Assembly: GCA_034666665.1 (NCBI GenBank)
Contig: JAXDLK010000143.1
Location: 1 to 17,781 of the forward strand
Length of the DNA: 17,781 nucleotides
Direction: 5' to 3'
Source: JAXDLK01 sp034666665
Lineage (GTDB): Bacteria; Desulfobacterota; Binatia; JACPRU01
Part shown: positions 12,521 through 17,781 of the stretch, piece after piece
Layout: each line of letters opens with the position of its first letter
How positions within the stretch are numbered: position 1 is the stretch's first letter
The notes under the pieces: generated by a model
The model's input: only the letters and a program-made list of their open reading frames with translations
Database searches by the model: none
Told to the model about the DNA's origin: nothing
Position numbers and translations under genes: made by a program

Positions 12521-12993
12521 TCGTCCACGTCGAGAGAGATGCGGTGGAGGTGCTGGATCACCTCGAGGTTCTCGAGCAGATCGAGCTTCTCGATCACGGG
12601 ATCGGACGCGGGCTCGCTCGCGACCTGCTCCTCGGGCGGCCCGCCGGGCGGTCCCTCGAGACCCGGAGGGGCGAACAGCAGGGCCAGGAGCGCGGCAACG
12701 CCGGCGACCGCCGCGATCGACAGCGGCATCGCCCACGCCCGCAGGCTCCTCGCCAGCGGCGCTCTGCGGGCGGCGAGCTTCCTCCGCAGCTCCGCGTCGT
12801 ACCGCGCTGCGTGCAGCGGGGGAGGGGGCGGCAGCACCTGGTGGATCTCCCGCAACAGCTCGGCGAACGAGTGGCTCGTCTGGCGACACTCGGCACAGTC
12901 GTCGAGGTGACGAGCGACGCGCTCGCGATCCGCTCCTTGAAGGCTGCCGCGGAGGTACGGGATCAGGTCGGCTGCGGGGTGTTGTTTCCGCAT
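12517..12993 (-). CDS. Membrane-anchored zinc-finger anti-sigma factor
   Basis: The 158-residue protein has an N-terminal anti-sigma domain with the zinc-binding ZAS pattern H29-x3-C33-x2-C36 (H-L-D-D-C-A-E-C). One predicted transmembrane helix is at about 87-108 (W-A-M-P-L-S-I-A-A-V-A-G-V-A-A-L-L-A-L-L-F). The periplasmic tail is rich in Pro/Gly/Glu and ends E-K-L-D-L-L-E-N-L-E-V-I-Q-H-L, which resembles a short leucine-rich coil. Family members hold their cognate sigma factor inactive at the membrane. The gene begins one base after the sigma stop codon (TGACATG), so translational coupling and a cognate pairing are very likely. The inducing signal cannot be read from the sequence. Confidence 0.88.
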   Translation of the reverse strand: MRKQHPAADLIPYLRGSLQGADRERVARHLDDCAECRQTSHSFAELLREIHQVLPPPPPLHAARYDAELRRKLAARRAPLARSLRAWAMPLSIAAVAGVAALLALLFAPPGLEGPPGGPPEEQVASEPASDPVIEKLDLLENLEVIQHLHRISLDVDE

Positions 12994-12994
12994 G

Positions 12995-13669
12995 TCAGGC
13001 TCCGCGGAACGCTCGCTTGAGCGTCGTCAGCGCGCGATGGAGGTGCACTCGTGCGGTCGACTCCGTGCAACCCAGAGCCGCGGCGATCTCGCGCGTCGGT
13101 AGGTCCTCCTCGAGCTGGAGGACGAGCGCGGCTCGTTGCTGCGGCGGCAATCGATCGATCACCTCGCGGACCCGCAGCAGGACCTCGCGGCTCGCGGCGC
13201 GCTCTTCCGGTCCCGCGGAGTCGGAGATCTGGCGCTCGAGCTCCGTCTCGTCGCCGGGGTCTTCTGGAGGTCGCCGGCGCGAGAGCTTCCACCACCAGCG
13301 CTCGCGTCGCCGATGATCGATCGAAAGGTTGACGACGATCCGGTGGAACCACGTGGAGAAGCGGGAGCGCCCGTCGAAACGTCCGGCGACCTCGAAGAGG
13401 CGGAGGAACGCCTCCTGCGAGACGTCCCGTGCGGCCTCGGCGTCGCCGAGCATCGACCAGGCGAGACGATACGACCGTTCGCGATAGCGCTCGACGAGCA
13501 CGGCGAAGGCGTCGTCGTCCTTGCTCGCGACGAGCTCGCACAGCGCTTCATCGGAGAGATCCACCCGCGGCGCGTCCTTCCGCGGATCCTCCCACCCGGC
13601 GGTGGAGCGGGCAAACACGGGCTCCACCTCGCCGGCGAACGTCCAGCCGAGGATCACGCACGAGGCCAT
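12995..13669 (-). CDS. ECF-family RNA polymerase sigma factor
   Basis: The 224-residue product has sigma region 2 at about 45-115 (F-A-V-L-V-E-R-Y-R-E-R-S-Y-R-L-A, then D-V-S-Q-E-A-F-L-R-L-F and F-S-T-W-F-H-R-I-V-V-N). Sigma region 4 is at about 165-220 (I-D-R-L-P-P-Q-Q-R-A-A-L-V-L, then T-R-E-I-A-A-A-L-G-C-T-E-S-T-A-R-V-H-L-H-R-A). It heads a three-gene operon with its membrane anti-sigma factor and a DUF3106-like protein. The chosen ATG has GGAGG eight bases upstream. It gives an extension of about 40 residues before region 2, longer than usual. That extension contains two Cys-poor, Trp-containing stretches and no known domain. Auto-regulation is likely but no matching -35/-10 was identified upstream. 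Confidence 0.92.
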   Translation of the reverse strand: MASCVILGWTFAGEVEPVFARSTAGWEDPRKDAPRVDLSDEALCELVASKDDDAFAVLVERYRERSYRLAWSMLGDAEAARDVSQEAFLRLFEVAGRFDGRSRFSTWFHRIVVNLSIDHRRRERWWWKLSRRRPPEDPGDETELERQISDSAGPEERAASREVLLRVREVIDRLPPQQRAALVLQLEEDLPTREIAAALGCTESTARVHLHRALTTLKRAFRGA

Positions 13670-13864
13670 GCGATCGCCTCCGACCGCTCGTCCCGGCTCC
13701 GTCCGCTCTTCATACGGCTCCTCCTGGCATCTGCTTCGGAGCGTTGGACGCTGCCGCTGCCGTCCGCGTTTACGCGGAAGCCACGGAGCGGCGGGCCGGG
13801 GCCCGCGGCTCGCGCCGTTCCACGCGTCGATGGCGCGGGTTTGTGCGCTGCGCCGCCGGAGCCG
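13670..13864. other. Intergenic region upstream of the sigma operon
   Basis: This stretch of about 195 bp has no supported gene. It must hold the sigma-operon promoter. One perfect inverted repeat, TCCGCG-TTTA-CGCGGA, is at 13763-13778, about 95 bases before the sigma ATG. It could be an operator or the terminator of the SGNH gene that ends at 13865 on the same strand. Neither role can be chosen from sequence. Confidence 0.4.
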
Positions 13865-14956
13865 TCAGGGTGAGACGCCGACCGGCGGGTCCGCGGGGGG
13901 CGGCTCCTCCGGCGCGGGAAGCTCGCATCCGCTGCGCACGTTGGTGCCGTTCGGATCCGCACAGTCGTCGGTGTCGCGCCCGCCCGACATGGTGTCGTCG
14001 CCGGCGCCGCCCCGCAGAGTGTCCTCACCGAGCCCGCCGCTCAGGGAATCGTTGCCGTCGCTCGCGTTCAGGAGATCGTTCCCCTGGCCGCCGATCAGCA
14101 CGTCGTCGCCCTTGCCCCCGCAGAGCACGTCGTCCCCCTGCAGGCCTTTGATCGTGTCGTTCCCGCCCGCTCCGTAGATGACGTCGGCTCCCTTCGTGCC
14201 TTCGAGGAAGTCGTCGCCGTCGGTGCCGAGCACCGTGATCGTCCGGCCGCCGCAGCCCTTCGGCGTGCGGAACGCCGCTGCGGCGACTTCGGCCATGCGG
14301 TCGTATCCCGAGGGAGTCGGGTGCAGCCCCTCCGGCTCGTGCAGCAGGTCCGTCGAGGTGTCGTAGCTGCCGCCGGGGGCGAGGCCCTCGTGGAAGTCGA
14401 TCAGGGGAATACCATTCTGAGACGCCAGCGAGCGGATGCGCTGGTTCATCGCGCGGACGGCGTCGGGGGGCGTGCTTCCCTGCCTCTGGCGATCGCAGCA
14501 CGTCGGCGTCAGCGTGCCGAGGAGCGGCAGGGCTCCGGACTGAAAGACGGTGTCGATCATCGATTGCAGGTCGGAGATCACCGTCTCGGCACGATGGTTG
14601 GTGATGTTGTTCACACCCTCGAGGAGGATCACGAAGTCCGGCGGCGTCTCGCTGATCACGTGCGGCAGCCGCTGGCGACCTTGCTGCGTCTCCTCGCCCG
14701 GACTGCCCGCGTTCACCACCGGAACCGGCAGCTTGTCATCGAGCCGCTTCGGATACCCCGCGGGCAGGGGCGGCAGCGAGTGAGCTTCCGGTCCGTCGCC
14801 GGTTCCGCGGGTGATGCTGTCGCCGAATCCCACGACGACGATCGCGCCGTCGCCGTTCAGGTCCTCGAGCCGCGGCGGCGTCGCCATCGCAGGGATCGAG
14901 GCCGCGAGCGCGCTCGCGAAAGCCACGATCGGAATCACCTGTCGCAGGTTATGCAC
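13865..14956 (-). CDS. Secreted SGNH/GDSL hydrolase with C-terminal RTX calcium-binding repeats
   Basis: The 363-residue protein has a Sec signal peptide at 1-25 (V-I-P-I-V-A-F-A-S-A-L-A-A-S, cut after A-M-A). The SGNH hydrolase domain (about 38-230) has nucleophile Ser47 in G-F-G-D-S-I-T-R-G, block II Gly84, block III N-N (116-117) and His212 in E-G-L-H-P-T-P-S-G-Y. The usual Asp three residues before the His is Glu209. A calcium-binding RTX region (about 240-330) has nonapeptides such as G-A-G-G-N-D-T-I and G-G-K-G-D-D-V-L. An EF-hand-like D-L-N-G-D-G is at 32-37. Likely an extracellular esterase, lipase or carbohydrate deacetylase; the substrate is unknown. The GTG start is supported by GAGGTGGAG upstream. 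RTX proteins usually leave by type I secretion, so a Sec peptide is unusual. Confidence 0.88.
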   Translation of the reverse strand: MHNLRQVIPIVAFASALAASIPAMATPPRLEDLNGDGAIVVVGFGDSITRGTGDGPEAHSLPPLPAGYPKRLDDKLPVPVVNAGSPGEETQQGRQRLPHVISETPPDFVILLEGVNNITNHRAETVISDLQSMIDTVFQSGALPLLGTLTPTCCDRQRQGSTPPDAVRAMNQRIRSLASQNGIPLIDFHEGLAPGGSYDTSTDLLHEPEGLHPTPSGYDRMAEVAAAAFRTPKGCGGRTITVLGTDGDDFLEGTKGADVIYGAGGNDTIKGLQGDDVLCGGKGDDVLIGGQGNDLLNASDGNDSLSGGLGEDTLRGGAGDDTMSGGRDTDDCADPNGTNVRSGCELPAPEEPPPADPPVGVSP

Positions 14957-15026
14957 TGTACCACTCCACCTCGGGAGCTCCGTCGCACCCGCCGAACCCG
15001 CGGGTTGCCGGCGGTTGCCCGCACCG

Positions 15027-15698
15027 TCAACGTGGACGAAACAGGAGAACGTACTGGTAGGGAATCACCTTCGGCTCGCCCGTGAGGGCATAGCCGACGA
15101 GCCGCATCTCCTCGATCACCTGCTCACGGGGGAGCTTGTGCTCGGGCTCGGGACCGACGGGGATGTCGCCAGCCTCCCAGTCGACGACCGCGATCCGGCC
15201 GCGCGAGGAGAGCGAGCGCTTCAGCCGTGCGAGATACGCCCGCCGATCGTCCAGATGATGGTACGTATCGACGATCAGGATCATGTCGACGGCGCCGACC
15301 GGAAGCCGCGCATCGTCGAGCGAGGCGAGGACCGGCGTCACGTTGCCGGCCTTCTCCTTCTCGGCGCGCTCCCGCAGGTGGACGACGAGGTTCGGCTCGA
15401 CGTCCACCTCGAAGACGGTGCCGGAGGGTCCGACCGCCCGCGACAGATACGGCATGAAGTATCCGGTGCCGGCACCGAGATCTGCGACGCGTGTGCCCGG
15501 CTCGAGCCCGAGCGCCCGCACCACTTCGGCCGGCTTCTGCCACTCGTCGCGCTTCGGATCCTCGAAGATCGGCTTCCATCGACCGACGTCGTCGAAGCGG
15601 CGGTGGCTCGTCGCCTCGAACAGCCGGCGCTCGCCCGCAGAGGCGGAGCCGGAGAGGATCAGGATCGCGAAGGGGAGCGCGGCGAAGAGGCGCGGCAT
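15027..15698 (-). CDS. Exported class I SAM-dependent methyltransferase
   Basis: The 223-residue product starts with a clear signal peptide (M-P-R-L-F-A-A-L-P-F-A-I-L-I-L-S-G-S-A-S-A, cleavage near 21/22). This is followed by the family-typical L-F-E-A-T-S-H-R-R-F-D-D-V. The Rossmann SAM-binding motif V-A-D-L-G-A-G-T-G-Y-F is at 71-81, the acidic strand-2 end E-V-D-V-E at 97-101, and I-V-D-T-Y-H-H-L near 142. Homologous proteins with signal peptides occur in several Gram-negative phyla, though SAM is not known to be abundant outside the cytoplasm. The substrate is unknown. It lies 70 bp upstream of the SGNH hydrolase gene on the same strand and is divergent from the LLM oxidoreductase. No strong ribosome-binding site is visible. 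Confidence 0.85.
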   Translation of the reverse strand: MPRLFAALPFAILILSGSASAGERRLFEATSHRRFDDVGRWKPIFEDPKRDEWQKPAEVVRALGLEPGTRVADLGAGTGYFMPYLSRAVGPSGTVFEVDVEPNLVVHLRERAEKEKAGNVTPVLASLDDARLPVGAVDMILIVDTYHHLDDRRAYLARLKRSLSSRGRIAVVDWEAGDIPVGPEPEHKLPREQVIEEMRLVGYALTGEPKVIPYQYVLLFRPR

Positions 15699-15706
15699 CG
15701 ACGGCG

Positions 15707-15721
15707 GATGTCATTGACATC
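15707..15721. promoter_or_regulatory. Perfect palindrome in a divergent promoter
   Basis: GATGTCA-T-TGACATC (7-bp arms, one-base centre) lies in the 52-bp space between the methyltransferase start (15698) and the LLM gene start (15751). TTGACA inside it (15714-15719) matches a -35 box facing the LLM gene. This looks like a repressor operator placed on a promoter, but no regulator gene is adjacent. Confidence 0.45.
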
Positions 15722-15750
15722 GACGGGGCCGGTGATCAACTGCCCCGATC

Positions 15751-16785
15751 ATGAAAATCGGCTACATGCCCGATACGCACGGCGGCCCCTACGAGCAGCC
15801 CGAGCCCTCTCCGGAAGCGGCCGCACGCTTCTGCGAGCAGCTCCTGACGGAAGGCATCGAGGCCGAGCAGGCGGGGTTCGACGGCCTCTTCCTTCCGGAG
15901 CGCCACCACCGGACCGAGACCATGTTCCCGCCGCCGCTGGTGTTGCTCGCGGCGTACGCGGCGCGCACCAGCCGGGTCGACCTCGGCACCTACGTGCTGC
16001 AGCCGCCGTACTACAATCCGATGCATCTGGCCGAGGACGTCGCGATGATCGATCTCCTCTCGCGCGGCCGGGTCATCCTCGGCGTCGGGCTCGGCTATCA
16101 CCCCGACTATTTCCGGCTGTTCGGTGAGCCGTACGAGCAGCGCTTCTCGCGCTTCGAGGAGTCGCTCGAGATCCTGCGGAAGGCGTGGACGTCGCGCGAG
16201 CCGTTCAGCTTCCACGGCAAGCGCTACCGGCTCGACGACGTGCGGCTGACGCCGAAGCCGTACCGGCCGGGCGGGCCGCCGCTGTGGATCGGTGCGGCGT
16301 ACCCGGAGGCGATCCGCCGCGCCGGCCGGCTCGGCGATGGCTGGGGGATCCTGCCGTTCTGGGACTCCGCCGAGAAGCTCCGCGAGGACGCGCGTCTCTA
16401 CCGCGAGACGGCGGAGGCGCACGGCCGGAAGCCGTTCGTCGTGCTGATGCGCGACGGCTGGGTGGCGCCGACGCGGCAGGAAGCGGAGAGCGTCTTCGGC
16501 CCGCTCTGGGTCGAGGAGATGCTCTTCTACTACCGGTGGAAGCTCTTGCCGCCGAACGACGACTTCCGTTCGGAAGCCGACTTCACGGTCGAGAAGCTCC
16601 GGAAGTACCTGGTGATGGGCTCTCCGGAGGATTGTCTCGAGCAGATCCGCTTCTGGACGGAAGCCGTCGGAGCCGACTACCTGATCATGCGCTTCCGGCT
16701 CCCGAAGGGGCCGGCTCCCGAGCGGGTGCTCGACTGCATCCGGCAGTTCGGGGCCGAGGTCTTGCCGCGCGTGCGGACTCTCTGA
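15751..16785 (+). CDS. LLM-class flavin-dependent oxidoreductase (luciferase-like)
   Basis: The 344-residue protein is a bacterial-luciferase-like TIM barrel. It starts M-K-I-G-Y-M-P-D-T-H-G-G. It has A-E-Q-A-G-F-D-G-L-F-L-P-E-R-H-H (about 38-53), the barrel strand R-V-D-L-G-T-Y-V-L-Q-P-P-Y-Y-N-P, and L-S-R-G-R-V-I-L-G-V-G-L-G-Y-H-P-D-Y-F near 105-125. P-L-W-I-G-A-A-Y-P-E-A-I-R-R-A-G-R-L-G-D-G-W follows in the second half. Family members use FMN or F420 for monooxygenation or hydride transfer; the cofactor is not decided by these motifs. It stands alone between divergent and convergent neighbours. No clear ribosome-binding site precedes the ATG. The substrate is unknown, but the acyl-CoA and lipid gene setting hints at hydrophobic compounds. 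Confidence 0.9.
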   Translation: MKIGYMPDTHGGPYEQPEPSPEAAARFCEQLLTEGIEAEQAGFDGLFLPERHHRTETMFPPPLVLLAAYAARTSRVDLGTYVLQPPYYNPMHLAEDVAMIDLLSRGRVILGVGLGYHPDYFRLFGEPYEQRFSRFEESLEILRKAWTSREPFSFHGKRYRLDDVRLTPKPYRPGGPPLWIGAAYPEAIRRAGRLGDGWGILPFWDSAEKLREDARLYRETAEAHGRKPFVVLMRDGWVAPTRQEAESVFGPLWVEEMLFYYRWKLLPPNDDFRSEADFTVEKLRKYLVMGSPEDCLEQIRFWTEAVGADYLIMRFRLPKGPAPERVLDCIRQFGAEVLPRVRTL

Positions 16786-16797
16786 GACCCATGCTTG

Positions 16798-16822
16798 GTG
16801 ACGCCACCTCACTCGGCGTCAC
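16798..16822. terminator. Hairpin between convergent genes
   Basis: GTGACGCC (16798-16805) pairs perfectly with GGCGTCAC (16815-16822) around a 9-nt loop. It lies just after the LLM gene and overlaps the stop codon of the convergent lyase gene (16821-16819). No T-tract follows. It is unrelated in sequence to the REP-like elements. Confidence 0.5.
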
Positions 16823-17763
16823 ATCCCGCAGAGCTCGGCCTTGTCGGTCGTGTTCCGCAGGATCCGCACCGAGGCGGCGTCGACCATGACGCCTTCGACC
16901 GCCACCGCGCCGAGCCCCTTCGCCTCCGCCTCGTCGTACGCCTGGATCATCCGCCGCGCGCGCTCGACCTCCTCGGGCGTCGGCGAGAAGACCTGGTTCG
17001 CGACCTCGACCTGGCTCGGGTGGATGGCCCACTTGCCGACGAAGCCGAGGATCGCCGCGCGGCTCGCCTCCTTGCGATACGCGTCGGGGTTCTTGAAGTC
17101 GGCGAACGGCCCGTCGATCGCATCGATGCCGGCGGCGCGCGCGGCGATGACGATCTTGTTCCTCGCGTAGTGCCAGAGGTCGCCCGGGTAGTCCGGCGCG
17201 AGGCCGCCGACGGCGTCGAGCTTCACACCCTGTGAGGCCGAGTAGTCGCCGGGCCCGAAGATCAGCGCCTGCAGCCGCGGCGTCGAGCGCGCGATCTCCT
17301 CGACGGAGATCATGGCCTCGACCTCTTCGATCAGTACCTCGAGAGCGATCCGCCGCTCTCGCTTCCGCTTCTTCTCGATCTGCGTGAGGAGCACGTCGAC
17401 CCAGCGGACGTGCTCCGCGGATTTCACCTTCGGGATGATGATCACGTCGAGGTGCTCGCCCGCTTCCTCGACGATCGTGATCACGTCCTCGTACGCCCAT
17501 TCCGTTTCCAGGTCGTTGATGCGGATCGCGCGCGTCTTCCGTCCCCAGTCGAGGGTCTTGAGCGCCTGAACGATCTTCGCGCGCGCCGGCACCTTCTCGG
17601 CCGGCGCGACCGCATCCTCGAGGTCGAGGAAGACGAGGTCTGCGGCGCTTCCCGCCGCCTTCTGCATCATCTTCTCGCTGCTCCCCGGCGTCGACAGCTC
17701 GGACCGCCGCAGGCGGGAGAGGGGACGCTGCTGACGAAACGGAATCCCGCTCGAATTAGTCAT
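16819..17763 (-). CDS. HpcH/HpaI-family CoA ester lyase, malyl-CoA/beta-methylmalyl-CoA lyase-like
   Basis: The 314-residue TIM-barrel protein belongs to the citrate-lyase-beta/malyl-CoA lyase group. It has L-R-R-S-E-L-S-T-P-G (18-27), F-L-D-L-E-D-A-V-A-P (45-54) and the CoA-binding Arg in R-I-N-D-L (81-85). The Mg ligands are expected at Glu142 (L-E-V-L-I-E-E) and Asp173 (G-P-G-D-Y-S-A-S). A C-terminal part, D-G-P-F-A-D-F followed by G-K-W-A-I-H-P-S-Q-V, strongly resembles the L-malyl-CoA/beta-methylmalyl-CoA lyases of Rhodobacter and Chloroflexus. The reaction is reversible Claisen cleavage to glyoxylate plus acetyl- or propionyl-CoA; citramalyl-CoA cleavage is an alternative. The ATG at 17763 follows GAGGTG by nine bases; a GTG four codons upstream is possible. 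Its partner genes lie outside the window. Confidence 0.88.
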   Translation of the reverse strand: MTNSSGIPFRQQRPLSRLRRSELSTPGSSEKMMQKAAGSAADLVFLDLEDAVAPAEKVPARAKIVQALKTLDWGRKTRAIRINDLETEWAYEDVITIVEEAGEHLDVIIIPKVKSAEHVRWVDVLLTQIEKKRKRERRIALEVLIEEVEAMISVEEIARSTPRLQALIFGPGDYSASQGVKLDAVGGLAPDYPGDLWHYARNKIVIAARAAGIDAIDGPFADFKNPDAYRKEASRAAILGFVGKWAIHPSQVEVANQVFSPTPEEVERARRMIQAYDEAEAKGLGAVAVEGVMVDAASVRILRNTTDKAELCGM

Positions 17764-17781
17764 GTTTTCACGCACCTCGTG

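Noticed and set aside
1..17781. tRNA, rRNA, riboswitch, insertion sequence or prophage
   Set aside because: No cloverleaf, rRNA segment, transposase, integrase or phage protein was recognised. A GC-rich riboswitch could be missed by eye.

Overview
The window is GC-rich, densely coding chromosomal DNA. Start codons are often GTG, and long spurious ORFs on the opposite strands reflect the high GC. The gene content is acyl-CoA dehydrogenases, a crotonase, an AMACR-type racemase, a malyl-CoA-lyase-like enzyme, an LLM flavin enzyme, a GrdB-like selenoprotein, a bacterial GlnRS and an ECF sigma/anti-sigma operon. This points to a soil or aquatic lineage near the former Deltaproteobacteria (Binatota, Myxococcota, Desulfobacterota-like). 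The assignment is an inference from gene content, since no rRNA or phylogenetic marker set is present.

Layout. 1-2782 (minus): a lipid-catabolism operon with two different acyl-CoA dehydrogenases, then a repeat-filled spacer, then the first 42 codons of an APH-like kinase. 2831-4843: a divergent pair, a MocR/GntR regulator (minus) and a pyridoxamine-phosphate-oxidase-like flavoprotein (plus), sharing a 36-bp promoter/operator. 4928-5710 (minus): a crotonase. 5796-7591 (plus): a two-gene operon whose first gene reads through an in-frame TGA, followed at the right distance by a SECIS-like hairpin. I annotate it as a GrdB-family selenoprotein with a UxxC motif. The second gene is an AttH/DUF7064-like protein. 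7592-7930: tandem intergenic repeats. 7931-10241 (minus): an alpha-methylacyl-CoA racemase and a NagZ-like GH3 enzyme. 10345-12063 (plus): glutaminyl-tRNA synthetase with a changed HIGH motif. 12140-13669 (minus): ECF sigma factor, membrane anti-sigma factor and a small exported DUF3106-like protein. 13865-15698 (minus): a secreted SGNH hydrolase with RTX repeats and an exported methyltransferase. 15751-16785 (plus): an LLM-class oxidoreductase. 16819-17763 (minus): a malyl-CoA/citramalyl-CoA-lyase-type enzyme.

Functional theme. Most enzymes act on acyl-CoA thioesters: dehydrogenation, hydration/isomerisation, 2-methyl epimerisation and C-C cleavage. This fits breakdown of branched or complex lipids. 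The two most unusual items are the selenocysteine gene, which a standard caller would split in two, and the non-coding architecture. Two of the four convergent gene pairs are separated by the same REP-like hairpin element, whose ends supply stop codons. A different tandem hairpin repeat fills two further intergenic spaces.
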